Shown in pieces: positions 14,966-24,298 of a stretch of 64,000 nt of DNA. How positions within the stretch are numbered: position 1 is the stretch's first letter; the number at the start of each line of letters is the position of its first letter. The DNA comes from Minicystis rosea. Its GTDB lineage: Bacteria > Myxococcota_A > Polyangia > Polyangiales > Polyangiaceae. Location of the stretch: the NCBI GenBank assembly GCA_001931535.1, contig CP016211.1, forward strand, positions 496,001-560,000, given 5' to 3'. The position numbers were made by a program, and so were the translations under genes. The notes beneath the pieces are model-generated. The model saw nothing but the letters and a program-made list of their open reading frames with translations. It was not told where the DNA came from and did not search any database.

Positions 14966-17374
14966 CTAGTTGAGCTTCACGGGGCTGCCGGAGACGTCGA
15001 CGGAGCCGCCTGCGATTTTGATGGCACTTGCCGCGATCTCGACGCCGGCGCCGCTGAGCTTGATCGTGGCGCCGCCCGCGCTGAGTGTGATCGAACCACC
15101 CGCGCTGATGAACACGTCCGGAGCTTGGAGCGCAGCCTTCGCTCCTCCGCTGCACACCAACTCCGTGCCCGCCGCAACGCGCGTTGGCCCACCCGAAGCG
15201 ATCTCGAAGGCCGCGCCGGCAGTCTGCTTCACTGCCGCGGCTCCCGAGATCGTCACCGCGCCGGTAACCGCGTGGCTCATCGCGCCCGTCACCGAGACCG
15301 AGCGGGAGCCGGTGACGGTCTCGGCGCTGGAGCCGCCGATGCCGAGCACGCGGTTGCCGCCGATGCTCTCCTCCTGGTTGCCGCCCACCGATGCCTTGCG
15401 GTTCGCGCCGACGCTGGCCTCCTGATTCGCGCCGACCGCGAGCGCATCGTTCACGGCGATCGACGCCTTGCGATCTGCGCCCACTGTCAGCGTGAGACTC
15501 GCACCGATCTTTTCGATCTGGTCTGCGCCGACGGTGACCGCCTGGTTGCTCCCCACTGAGAGCGTCTGGTTCGCCGCGATCGTTACCGCTTCGTCCGCGC
15601 CGATGGTCTCCGTGTTGTTCGCGTCGACCGACGTCTTGCGATTCGAGCCCGTCGACTCGGTGCGATCCACGCCGACCTCGGACGTGCTGTTGTTCGCGAT
15701 CTTCTCCGTGCGATCGTGCCCGACCGTGCTGTTCCAATCCTTGCCGGCGTGCATCTTGACCTGCTCGCTGCCGGCCGTGTCGTCGAAGCCAAACTCGTTG
15801 TGCACGCCCTTCCCAGGGCTCGCGCACGACCTCAGGATGCTCACCGTCGCAGCGCCCGACGCGGGGCCCGGCGGGCGGTTCTGGCCGTTGTAGACGCGTC
15901 CCGTTACGATCGGCCGGTCGGGGTCGCCGTCGAGATGGTCGACGATGACCTCGCACCCGACACGCGGATGCCACAGCGCGCCCTCACCAGCGCCCGCAAA
16001 CACCTGGCTCACGCGTACCCAGCACGAGCTCGGCTCCTTGGCGAGGCGGTCCTCGTCGGTGTCCCAGTGGAAGCGCAGACGCACGCAGCCGATCTCGGCA
16101 CCCTCGGGACCGCCAACGTGGATCTCCGCGCCGCGCGACGACGGCTCGTCGGTCACGAACGCCGTCTGCGAGCCCGCGATGCGCGGCCGTGGCGTCCTCC
16201 TTGCCGGCCGGAAGCGCGATTCGGCCGGCGCGCCACCGTGCCCGCGCCGGGCGCACTCGAAGGTGCTCGTGTACGGGTGCTCTCCCGCCGCTCCGACGTT
16301 CACCGTCGCTGCGCCGTGCTGCTCGCCACGCACGTCGAGCCGGGTCACGAGGGACTCGCCCTCGTAACGATCCTTCTCGTGCTCCAGGCGGAAGATCGCC
16401 CCGGCGGAGAGCACGCGACCAGTCCCGCTCATGGTCGCGTACTCGGCCTCGACGCTGTACCGATCGAGCCGTGCTCGCGCGAGCTGCTCGCCGAGGCGCT
16501 TCTCATCCGCGTAGCCGCCGGGCCAGCAGAACGCGAATAGATCGTCCGCGTCGCCCTTTGCCTCGGCGCCGAGGTCGAGCTTCGGCTTGCGCCAGTCGTA
16601 GTCGCCAAGCCGGACCTTCTTCTCGCGGAGGCGAGCCCCGAGCTTCACCGCGCCGATGTGCCGTGCCGAGACGTGGCTGCCGAGAGGATCGAACGGGTCG
16701 AGGCGCGCCTTGCCTTGGTCGGTGTCGGAGAGGACCAGCACGCATGCGCCGGCCCCGTTCTCGAAGTGGTAACTGATGCCCTCGTCCTCGAGCAGTCGCG
16801 CCACGAAGGCGAGGTCGCTTTCGTTGTACTGCACGCAGTACGGCCGCACGCGCCGATCGTCGATGCGGGTTGGATCCTCGATACGCCAGCAGAACTTCTC
16901 GTCTGCGGTCTCGAAGCTCGTCATGTCGCCTACGTCATCGAGCACCGCGGCGCCGTCCTCGTGCGCCAGATGCGGGTCGCCCTGGAGGACAGCGTTGATG
17001 ATCTCTCGCGTCGTCCTCCTCAGGAAGATTCGGCAGCGCGTGCGGTGTTGCGCTCGCACGAGCGGCGGCATGAGCACGGCGCGATAGAGCATCCCTTCCG
17101 GCACCGCGCCCAGCTCTTCGGCCTCGACCACGACGCCGTGCACGAGCTTGAAGGCGGGGGCCGTGAGCGTGGCGATTCGGAGGGTCGCGCGGGCACCAAC
17201 CAGCTCGTGCGGATCGAGCTCGGCGCCCTCCGTACGCGCGACCAGGGTGACGTCATAGCGATAGAGCGCGGACAGCTCCTCCCGCCCCTCGAAGCGAACG
17301 ACGTGGAGGTGGGCCCACGGGCCCTCGGACGCGGAAGCACTCTCCCAGGCGAAGGTGAAGTCGGGCGTTGACAT
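14966..17374 (-). CDS. vgrG: type VI secretion tip protein VgrG
   Basis: 802 residues, a usual to long VgrG. The N-terminal gp27-like half (about 1-380) has FEGREELSALYRYDVTLVA and RTRCRIFLRRTTREIINAV. An OB/gp5-like domain follows (VRLRFHWDTDE, then the conserved VGCEVIVDHLDGDPDRPIVT). The C-terminal 250 residues are the spike beta-helix, visible as many short repeats of the type VGANxxxSVG, ending ...GGSVDVSGSPVKLN. VgrG trimers cap the Hcp tube and deliver effectors. No tube, sheath or baseplate genes are in the window, so this is an orphan vgrG cargo locus. A 30-bp bipartite promoter-like motif lies 113 bases upstream. Confidence 0.95.
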   Translation of the reverse strand: MSTPDFTFAWESASASEGPWAHLHVVRFEGREELSALYRYDVTLVARTEGAELDPHELVGARATLRIATLTAPAFKLVHGVVVEAEELGAVPEGMLYRAVLMPPLVRAQHRTRCRIFLRRTTREIINAVLQGDPHLAHEDGAAVLDDVGDMTSFETADEKFCWRIEDPTRIDDRRVRPYCVQYNESDLAFVARLLEDEGISYHFENGAGACVLVLSDTDQGKARLDPFDPLGSHVSARHIGAVKLGARLREKKVRLGDYDWRKPKLDLGAEAKGDADDLFAFCWPGGYADEKRLGEQLARARLDRYSVEAEYATMSGTGRVLSAGAIFRLEHEKDRYEGESLVTRLDVRGEQHGAATVNVGAAGEHPYTSTFECARRGHGGAPAESRFRPARRTPRPRIAGSQTAFVTDEPSSRGAEIHVGGPEGAEIGCVRLRFHWDTDEDRLAKEPSSCWVRVSQVFAGAGEGALWHPRVGCEVIVDHLDGDPDRPIVTGRVYNGQNRPPGPASGAATVSILRSCASPGKGVHNEFGFDDTAGSEQVKMHAGKDWNSTVGHDRTEKIANNSTSEVGVDRTESTGSNRKTSVDANNTETIGADEAVTIAANQTLSVGSNQAVTVGADQIEKIGASLTLTVGADRKASIAVNDALAVGANQEASVGANRKASVGGNQEESIGGNRVLGIGGSSAETVTGSRSVSVTGAMSHAVTGAVTISGAAAVKQTAGAAFEIASGGPTRVAAGTELVCSGGAKAALQAPDVFISAGGSITLSAGGATIKLSGAGVEIAASAIKIAGGSVDVSGSPVKLN

Positions 17375-17486
17375 GGATGAACTCCGTCGCGGCAGGTGGA
17401 GGCCGCTTCCCGAACTCCGGGCGCACGTGTCCCGTACCGCGCGGTCCGCGCGGCGTGAGGAGGCGGGCTTTTTGTTGTCACCCGTG

Positions 17487-17516
17487 GATCCGCGTCGGCG
17501 CCGCCGAATCCTGACA
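17487..17516 (-). promoter_or_regulatory. bipartite promoter motif upstream of vgrG (copy 1)
   Basis: On the minus strand TGTCAG, 14 bases, then GACGCGGATC, ending 113 bases before the vgrG ATG. The same two boxes with the same 14-base spacer occur at 22575-22604, 29628-29657 and, with one mismatch, on the plus strand at 29779-29808. Layout and distances fit the -35 and -10 boxes of a group 4-like sigma factor; the extra length of the second box could alternatively mean a repressor or activator site. Confidence 0.65.
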
Positions 17517-17636
17517 ACTCATTTCGCGCCGCACGATTTCGACACAGGTCATTGTCGATGAGCACGCGTCGACGTGGCTGACGACCTGCACCACGACGCG
17601 AAGTCGCGCGCGGTGGTTCAGCGAGGTTCTACTCGC

Positions 17637-18515
17637 TTACGCGATCAAGAGACCACGCCCTGAGCGGAGCATCTCCTCCATCTCCACGGCATCCAGGATC
17701 ATCTCGAAGAGACCCATCAGCACGCCGCGTCGCGATCGCAGTGCACGCTCGCTGAACAGGAGCGCCACGCGTTGGGCCTCGCGTGAGGCACCGTACCCGA
17801 TCAAGACACCGATGGATGCGGCCGCACGCGTCCCAAGCGTCTGAGTGACCAGGTTGTCGAGTGGTCCTCCCGTCTCGACCGCCGGAGTCGGGCCAGTGCT
17901 GCCTAGGATCCAGACATAGGCGTTCCCAGCCGGAATCATGCCGATCACCCGTTCACGTGTCGGGTCGAGATGGCCACCGTTCAGCGCTCGAACTTGCTCC
18001 TCCGCATCGGCGATCATGTCGACGTCATGAGCGTCGAGCGCCATCCCTGAGAGCCCCTCGATCTCCGCGCCGACGCCGGGCTCCGGTGCCGCCCAAAGTA
18101 GGTCGACTTCCCGGCCCAACATCGACACCCACCGTCCACCCGCCGACATTCGCGCGACGTCCTGCGCAGTGAGGACGTCGTATGCCGCGCAGGTCGCCAC
18201 CGACGGCCACCTCGCGGAGAACTGGCGCCCGATCTCGAGAGCGAGCGGGCCGCTCTCGGCGTGGTGGGAGAGCTGGAGGTCGAGCCGCGTTGCGACCGGA
18301 GCGCCGAGCCTGACGGGTACACGATCATCAGGAGTTTCAAACGCCCCGGCGAGCGCGGCACGAAGCCCATAGCCCCAGACGCGAGACTCCCCAGCCGTGA
18401 CGCTGACGTCGATGGACTCTGGATCGACGATCTCACCGCCCAAGCCCGTGAAGAAGTCGATGGCAGCGGCCAGCGGGATGGCGGTCGATGAGTAGAGCGA
18501 GATGGTGCGCCCCAT
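17637..18515 (-). CDS. hypothetical protein, putative Rhs-toxin immunity protein
   Basis: 292 residues, ATG two bases after the rhs stop. It is a soluble, somewhat acidic mixed alpha/beta protein without signal peptide (MGRTISLYSSTAIPLAAAID). No family recognised. A gene placed immediately downstream of a polymorphic-toxin C-terminus normally encodes the cognate immunity protein, and that is the basis of the call. It is longer than many immunity proteins, so a second function or a two-domain organisation is possible. Confidence 0.65.
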   Translation of the reverse strand: MGRTISLYSSTAIPLAAAIDFFTGLGGEIVDPESIDVSVTAGESRVWGYGLRAALAGAFETPDDRVPVRLGAPVATRLDLQLSHHAESGPLALEIGRQFSARWPSVATCAAYDVLTAQDVARMSAGGRWVSMLGREVDLLWAAPEPGVGAEIEGLSGMALDAHDVDMIADAEEQVRALNGGHLDPTRERVIGMIPAGNAYVWILGSTGPTPAVETGGPLDNLVTQTLGTRAAASIGVLIGYGASREAQRVALLFSERALRSRRGVLMGLFEMILDAVEMEEMLRSGRGLLIA

Positions 18516-18517
18516 GG

Positions 18518-21500
18518 TTACCGCACCAGCCCGACGAGGTCGTCGAGTCTCTTCGCGACGATCGCGCCGGCGTTCTCGATGTCCTGTGCTGCCCGGCTGC
18601 CGTAGTTGGGGGCGAAAAGGACAACGGCCTTTCCGGTCGGATTGAACAGAGGGGTCATATACTTCTGAATCTGGCTGAGCTTGCCGCCCGGGCTGACTGT
18701 GACCTCGATGATGGCCTGTGCGACCTCGAAATCGATGTCGCCCGCAACCCGTCCCGCGGCATCCAAGATCGGCTGGTCTCGCTTCAAAATCGGGATGCCT
18801 TCGGCGTTGAGGCGGTTCTCGACGTCATGCTCCAGCGTGTGGCCGGGAGTGCCACACGCTCCCGTCAGTCCCAGCGGATCGCTCCAGGTGGCGGGGCTCT
18901 TGACGTAGCCGTAGGCGCGCAAGCCACCCGCCAGTCCAATCGGATCTTGGCTGACGTACGTCCCAGAGGCCGGATCGTAGTACCGGAATCGGTTGTAATA
19001 GAGGCCCGTCTCCGCGTCCTCATACTGCCCCGGCCAGCGCCACGGGTAGTCGGCTGCGGCGACGTCGTTTCGCGTGACGCCGTACACGTCGAGCTGCGCC
19101 TTCCACGCGAGCGCCCCTGCCTCATCGGCCATCATTTGCGGTGTTCCAAGGTGGTCCGTCACCACCCCGTATCGCTTCCCGCGCTCTTCTTTGGCTACCA
19201 GCGCGAACGTCCCCGGCTCGAACACCCAGGTTGCCGACACGGTGTCGCCGACGATCTCATGCACGAGGTCGTTACCATCCCAAACGTACCGCGTCGTAGT
19301 GCCCGCGAAGGTCTTGCGCATGCGGCGCCCGAGCGCGTCGTAGACGAAGGTCACGGTCTTCCCGTCGGGCCTCGTTACTTCAACGAGCTGGCCGGCGAGG
19401 TCCCACGTGTATTTCCACGAACGACCGTCCGGCAGCACCTTCTCGGTGAGTTGCCCGTCGGCGTCGTGCACGTATCGGATGCCCCCCATCTCTTCGAGCC
19501 GACCGCCTTTCGTGTAGATGCGATCGTCGCGCATCGGGGAACGGAAGACGTTGCCCACGGCATCCGGCGCTCGATGCTGCACCGAGCCGTCGGGCTGCAT
19601 CGCCGACACGAGGTAGCCACGCGCGTCGTGCTCGAACCAGGTCGCGCCGGCTTGCGTATCGATGAGGCCCGCAAGCTGCTCGGTCGATCGCCAGCGGTAG
19701 CCGACCGCGCCCATCGCGGCCCCGCGGTGGACGAGGCGATGCACGCGCGGCCGGCCCATCGCTTCGCGGTCCCAGCGGCTCACCACGCCGCCTGGGAGGT
19801 TGCGCTCGGTCTCATTGCCGAGCGCATCGCGCGCGAACGTCGCGCGCCATGGGGGGCGTGTGTCGCCGCCTGTCGTGAGCGCGTCGAAGCTTCCCCAAAG
19901 GGCGCCGGTGCCGAAGGAGACGCCGATGAGGCCGCCGTTGCCGTCGAAGTCGTAGCTGGTCTCGTGGCCGAGGCTCGTGCGCCGCTCGATCCGATGACCA
20001 GTGGCGTCGTACCGGCTTTCGACGACATGTCCATCGCAGCGCTCTTCGACGATGCGCCCCAGCGCATCGCGCGAGAGCACGACTTCGCAGGCGTCGTTCT
20101 TCGCTCCCACCAGGCTGCCGAGCGCGTCGTAGCCGTACTCGTAGTCTTCACCCTTCGGCAACGGATCGCCGAGCACCGGCTTGCGGGGCACGATCTGCTT
20201 CACCACGCGCCCCAGCGCGTCGCGTTCGATCTTCGTGCGCTTCTCCTGGGCATTGACCATCTCGCAGACCCGGCCAGCGCGATCATACCGGAGCTCCAGA
20301 TCTCGGCCGTCGAATCCGCGCTCCCGGACGATGCGTCCAGCGGCGTCGCGCACCAGCTCGTGGCGCTCCCCCGCCTCATTCACGACGGCGACGAGATCGT
20401 CCTCGAGATCGCGAACGTATTGCACGACGCCGCCGGCTGGATCGATCCGCTCGACGAGCTTGTTGAAGCCGCCGTGGCGGTAGCGCGTGACATTGCCGAG
20501 CGCGTCCGTGTGCTCGGTCATGTTCCCCTCGAGATCGTACGCCATACGAAGCACCGATCCGTCCGGCCTCCGCACCGCGACCGGGCGGCCGCAGGCGTCA
20601 CGCTGGATGCGCGTCTCGCCGCCGAGAGCGTCGATATGGCGCACCGGAAGGCCGCGAGCGTCGAGCTCGATGCGGGTCGCGTGCTGCTCGGCGTCGATCA
20701 CCTCTCGCAGCTCGCCGGCCTCGGCATAGCGGAGCACGATGTGGCGTCCCATCGCGTCTTCCACGCGAACGAGGTTGCCGCGCCGGTCGTGCTTGAACCG
20801 CGTCACCTCTCCGAGCGGGTTGAGCGCGCGCACTGGTTTGCCGCGGCTGTCGTACTCGCGCTTCCAGACGCTGCCCGTGGCGTCGATACGCTCGGTCGGG
20901 AGATCGAGATCGTTGTAGGTCCAGCGTGTTTCGTGACCGAGCGCGTCGCGCTTTCGAACGAGGTTTCCGTGGTCGTCGTAGGTCCACTCGGTTCGGTTGC
21001 CGAGCGCGTCGATCTCCGCCGTCCGCCTGTACTGATGCGGATGCCACTCGTAGCGCGCTTCGACGCCCATCGGATCGATCATGCGGTCCACGAGGCCGGC
21101 GGGGTTGCCGTAGTAGTGTGTGCGGCCGTCGCGGGAGTCGTCGACCAGCGTGACGTGGTTCACCTCGTCGTAGGTGATGCGCCGGTCGTAGATCCCCCCG
21201 TCACCCCAGGTCCGCGTGCACCAACCATCGGGGTCGTACCACTGGTACTCGAAGTGGAACGAGAGCCCATTGCGGTTGGTCTCCTTGACCAGGACGCCGC
21301 CCTGATAGGCGTAGCGCGAGGCATGACCTGCCGGATCGTAGGCCGCAGCGAGCCGGCCCTCGACATCGTAGGCGTAGAGGACGAGATCGAGCCGGCCGCC
21401 ATCGCGCAGCTTCAGGCGTACGGTGCGCAGCCGGCCGCCGCGAGTCTCGAACTCGAGCTCGCGGCCGACGCTGTCGATCACCTGGGCCAGCCGACCGTCG

Positions 21501-22087
21501 CAGTAGTGCAGCTCCACGACGTTGTTGCAGCGGTCGGTGATCTTCACGAGCGGGTGCGTGACGTGCGCGTCTTCGACGGGCTCGAGGTGGTAGCTCAGGC
21601 CGTCCCAGAACGTGAGGCGGTAGCCCTTCTTCGTGCGGAGCAGTGTGTAGCGGTCGATCGGATCCCACACCGATTCGCCCACACCGAGCGCGTCATGCGG
21701 GCTCTCGCGCCCGTCGGGCAGGCGAACCTTGAGGACCGGCTGGAACTCGTGCGTCTCGTGGACCGACACGTCCAGTGGATGGTGCCACGCCGGTCCGAGC
21801 GGCCCCTCGTAGCGGTCGCGGCTGTCGTAGTTGCGCTCGAAGACGATGGGGATCGGACCGGGGAGCTCGAAGTCGACGGCATCGGCGAGCACGCGGCCGG
21901 TCATGACGTCGACGGGATGGCCGGTGAGGAAGCAGATGAGCTTCGAGAGCCTCTTGCCCGGCTTGAGGAGCTTGTGGAGCGTGTTCGAGAACCACTTGGT
22001 GCGGATTCCGTGGGTGACTGCCGCCATGTAGTCCATCGACGTCGGCCCCCGACGACGACGGGCTTGCCTGTCGGAACGGCGAGACAC
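18518..22087 (-). CDS. Rhs/YD-repeat toxin protein (C-terminal part of a split PAAR-Rhs)
   Basis: 1189 residues in this frame. Dozens of YD-type repeats (for example YDDHGNLVRKRDALGHETRW) build the hollow Rhs shell, ending in the core boundary DPIGLAGGLRAYGYV...DPLGL. The 115 residues after it are the variable toxin: GDIDFEVAQAIIEVTVSPGG followed by KLSQIQKY resembles a PD-(D/E)xK nuclease core (D at about 43 or 45, E54, K62 of the tip), though the usual ExK reads EVT. The frame's own start is artificial: real homology begins at PTSMDYMAAVTHGIRTKWF, which continues the PAAR frame after one inserted base near 22050. Confidence 0.85.
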   Translation of the reverse strand: MSRRSDRQARRRRGPTSMDYMAAVTHGIRTKWFSNTLHKLLKPGKRLSKLICFLTGHPVDVMTGRVLADAVDFELPGPIPIVFERNYDSRDRYEGPLGPAWHHPLDVSVHETHEFQPVLKVRLPDGRESPHDALGVGESVWDPIDRYTLLRTKKGYRLTFWDGLSYHLEPVEDAHVTHPLVKITDRCNNVVELHYCDGRLAQVIDSVGRELEFETRGGRLRTVRLKLRDGGRLDLVLYAYDVEGRLAAAYDPAGHASRYAYQGGVLVKETNRNGLSFHFEYQWYDPDGWCTRTWGDGGIYDRRITYDEVNHVTLVDDSRDGRTHYYGNPAGLVDRMIDPMGVEARYEWHPHQYRRTAEIDALGNRTEWTYDDHGNLVRKRDALGHETRWTYNDLDLPTERIDATGSVWKREYDSRGKPVRALNPLGEVTRFKHDRRGNLVRVEDAMGRHIVLRYAEAGELREVIDAEQHATRIELDARGLPVRHIDALGGETRIQRDACGRPVAVRRPDGSVLRMAYDLEGNMTEHTDALGNVTRYRHGGFNKLVERIDPAGGVVQYVRDLEDDLVAVVNEAGERHELVRDAAGRIVRERGFDGRDLELRYDRAGRVCEMVNAQEKRTKIERDALGRVVKQIVPRKPVLGDPLPKGEDYEYGYDALGSLVGAKNDACEVVLSRDALGRIVEERCDGHVVESRYDATGHRIERRTSLGHETSYDFDGNGGLIGVSFGTGALWGSFDALTTGGDTRPPWRATFARDALGNETERNLPGGVVSRWDREAMGRPRVHRLVHRGAAMGAVGYRWRSTEQLAGLIDTQAGATWFEHDARGYLVSAMQPDGSVQHRAPDAVGNVFRSPMRDDRIYTKGGRLEEMGGIRYVHDADGQLTEKVLPDGRSWKYTWDLAGQLVEVTRPDGKTVTFVYDALGRRMRKTFAGTTTRYVWDGNDLVHEIVGDTVSATWVFEPGTFALVAKEERGKRYGVVTDHLGTPQMMADEAGALAWKAQLDVYGVTRNDVAAADYPWRWPGQYEDAETGLYYNRFRYYDPASGTYVSQDPIGLAGGLRAYGYVKSPATWSDPLGLTGACGTPGHTLEHDVENRLNAEGIPILKRDQPILDAAGRVAGDIDFEVAQAIIEVTVSPGGKLSQIQKYMTPLFNPTGKAVVLFAPNYGSRAAQDIENAGAIVAKRLDDLVGLVR

Positions 22088-22482
22088 ACCGAGGTGGGCA
22101 GGTTGATGGGGAAGTTGCAGCTCGACACCATCGAGCCGAAGCGCGCGGCCGAGGAGCCACCGAAGCTGACGGTCTTGCTCCCGGTGACGATGCTTCCGTT
22201 GTTGCCGGGGATGTCGTTGGGCGCGAACGAGACGCCGGGCGGCGTCGGGACGTGCTTCGTCAAGGCGCGCACCGACATGCCCGTGTTCGCAGCGGGCATG
22301 CCGTTCACCAACACCGCACCGCCGCTCATCAGCCCGCCGATCGCGGCGCCTGCGGGGTCGAAGATGTAGCCGACGAATGGGTGAGGAAGCGGCGTGGGCA
22401 CGGGGCCCGCGGGCGTCGGGACCATGACCATGTGGAGGTCCACGCCGATGACGAGGTCGAAGAACTTTGCTGCTTGGGACAT
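21901..22482 (-). CDS. PAAR-like N-terminal part of the PAAR-Rhs protein, frameshifted
   Basis: Starts at ATG 22482 (MSQAAKFFDLVIGVDLHMVM). Residues 1-145 are a PAAR-like spike-tip domain with GGAVLVNGMPAANTGMSVRA and a run of small strands ending CLAVPTGKPVVVGG. After VGG the frame degenerates into an R/S-rich shadow; the Rhs sequence (PTSMDYMAAV) continues one base out of phase at about 22045-22055, next to a run of five G. In homologues PAAR and Rhs are one chain, so this is a split gene, by mutation or by a sequencing indel. PAAR seats the toxin on VgrG. Confidence 0.8.
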   Translation of the reverse strand: MSQAAKFFDLVIGVDLHMVMVPTPAGPVPTPLPHPFVGYIFDPAGAAIGGLMSGGAVLVNGMPAANTGMSVRALTKHVPTPPGVSFAPNDIPGNNGSIVTGSKTVSFGGSSAARFGSMVSSCNFPINLPTSVCLAVPTGKPVVVGGRRRWTTWRQSPTESAPSGSRTRSTSSSSRARGSRSSSASSPAIPSTS

Positions 22483-22574
22483 GGTGGATGCCGCTCCCGA
22501 GCCGCGGACGAACGTCGCCCGTGCCGCGCGAATCGCGAGGCAGAGAGGCGCCGGGCTCTCGGTCGTCATCCGTA

Positions 22575-22604
22575 GATTCGCGTCGCCATTGCCAAGTCCT
22601 GACA
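22575..22604 (-). promoter_or_regulatory. bipartite promoter motif upstream of PAAR-rhs (copy 2)
   Basis: Minus strand TGTCAG, 14 bases, then GACGCGAATC (one change from the vgrG copy), ending 93 bases before the PAAR ATG. The spacer shares TTGGC with the copy at 29628-29657. Spacing is identical to the other three copies. Confidence 0.65.
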
Positions 22605-22682
22605 GCTATCTGCGTGCAGCACGATTGTGTCGCTGCCGTGGATGGCGCGCCGTTCTGCGTGCTGGTCTCGTGGCAAAGAGCG

Positions 22683-24269
22683 TCACATCGCGCAGCTCTT
22701 CGCGTTGGCGAAGTCGAGCGACTTGCACGCGAGCCCGGTCGCGCCGTCGCTCATGTTGCTGTTCGCGCTGTCGCCGACGCCGCCTGGGCCCTTGCTTCCC
22801 GGCGTTGCCGTCCACCCCGTCGTCGAAGGTGCCTTGCCCGTGAACGCGAGTCCGAGCGAATGCCCGCCGAGCCCGCCGCCGCCCTTGCCTCCAGTGCCGC
22901 CGGTACCGCCCTTTCCACCGGGGCAGGCGTCGTTCAGGTTTGGGTAGCTCGCCGGCATGGGTTGGGACTTGCCCAAGCCACCCGGGCCACCATCGCCGCC
23001 AGAGCCTCCGCTCTGGCCCGGACCACCATCGCCGCCCTTGCCGCCGGCCCCGGCCTTGAGGGTCACGCTCTCGAAGGTGAGCGTCGCGTCGATGCTCACC
23101 AACGCGATGCTCGATCCTCCCGAGCTCCCGCCGTTGCCGCCTTGACCACCGCAACCACCAGCACCGCCAGAGCCGCCTGAAGCTCCACCGGCCGAGGCCA
23201 TGACAGTGCACTTGCCCGCGCCGGTGCCTCCCTTCGAGCCGCCGCCGCCACCGCCACCTTGGCCAGGCTTGCCCGCGCCGCCAGTGCCGCCTGCTGCACC
23301 TGTGTAGCCACTTGCGCTGATGGTCCCGATGCCCGATGCGCCCACGCCCGGCGTAGCCAGAGCAATCGCATCACCGTCGTCGCCTTTGGTCCCCGCCGTG
23401 CAGATCCCTGCGCCCTCGCCCTTGCCGCCATTGACCGCACTATCGGGCTGACCTGCTGAACCATCACCGCCGCCGGTCGCTTGGCCGATGCCGCCGGCAC
23501 CGCTGATGGAATCGGGGGTGCCGCACGCGTTCGTCACGGAGCCACCGGGGACGACGATACTTGCAGAGCACGCGTCGTTCCCCTTCTCGCCAGCGCCCCC
23601 TGTCGGTGCCGAAGCCTGATACGGGGGGCCGGCTGAGCCCGCGGCGCCGTCGCCCGCCGTTAGATCGCAGCGCGTGAAGCTCGCTGTCGCCTGTGCGACC
23701 ACGACGGCAATCGACGACTCACCGAGCTGCGTCGCGTTTGCGGATGTGATCGCGAAGTCGATCACGTCCACCTTCGTCGTTGGCTTGCTGATGGTCAGTG
23801 CGACCCCCTCGGATGAAGGCGCGAGCCGCGTCTTCTTCGTGGGGGCGTGGACCCAGCCATTCGTGCAATCAAGGGCTCCGTAGAGGATGACGCTTTGGAC
23901 GATCGCGACGGTCTCTTTGTCGAAGAGCTCGCCACAGGCGTAGACGGGCTTGTTCTTCGCCATGGTGAGGGCCTTCGTCAGCGTCGCGTACGGCGCGTCT
24001 TGGGTTCCCTTACCGCTCGTATCGCTGCCTTTGCTGCTCGAAACGAAGGTGCCGCACGAGTCGGGTACGGCGTCGACGTTCTCGCTCGGAATGCAACCCG
24101 CCGGTGGGCCGCTGTCGCCACCGCCCCCGCTGCTGGAGCTGCTGGTCTCGAGCGCCGGGTCCGTCAGCGGCGCGTAGTACTCGTCCCAAGTGCTGGTGCA
24201 TCCAACGTGAGCCGCTGCGGCGATGCCAAGGCCGCTGAGGAGCACGACGACGTGACGGCTAGTGTGCAT
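22683..24269 (-). CDS. glycine-rich secreted lipoprotein
   Basis: 528 residues from ATG 24269. A signal peptide with basic start (MHTSRHVVVLLSGLGIAAA) leads to a probable lipobox cysteine (AAHVGC), then a low-complexity S/G linker (SSSSSGGGGDSGPP). Residues of about 60-200 resemble a right-handed parallel beta-helix (short beta strands, KGTQDAPYATLTKALTMA). The C-terminal half is made of Gly-Gly-x repeats (GGTGGKGGG style), like PE-PGRS proteins and surface lipoproteins common in myxobacteria. Function unknown; outer-membrane or surface anchoring is inferred. Confidence 0.8.
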   Translation of the reverse strand: MHTSRHVVVLLSGLGIAAAAHVGCTSTWDEYYAPLTDPALETSSSSSGGGGDSGPPAGCIPSENVDAVPDSCGTFVSSSKGSDTSGKGTQDAPYATLTKALTMAKNKPVYACGELFDKETVAIVQSVILYGALDCTNGWVHAPTKKTRLAPSSEGVALTISKPTTKVDVIDFAITSANATQLGESSIAVVVAQATASFTRCDLTAGDGAAGSAGPPYQASAPTGGAGEKGNDACSASIVVPGGSVTNACGTPDSISGAGGIGQATGGGDGSAGQPDSAVNGGKGEGAGICTAGTKGDDGDAIALATPGVGASGIGTISASGYTGAAGGTGGAGKPGQGGGGGGGSKGGTGAGKCTVMASAGGASGGSGGAGGCGGQGGNGGSSGGSSIALVSIDATLTFESVTLKAGAGGKGGDGGPGQSGGSGGDGGPGGLGKSQPMPASYPNLNDACPGGKGGTGGTGGKGGGGLGGHSLGLAFTGKAPSTTGWTATPGSKGPGGVGDSANSNMSDGATGLACKSLDFANAKSCAM

Positions 24270-24298
24270 GGCGATCCGGTCTCCAAGCAAGGGCACGG

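Noticed and set aside
18488..22369. 1293-codon rightward open frame opposite rhs
   Set aside because: Reverse image of YD repeats; long antisense frames are expected for repetitive G+C-rich genes.
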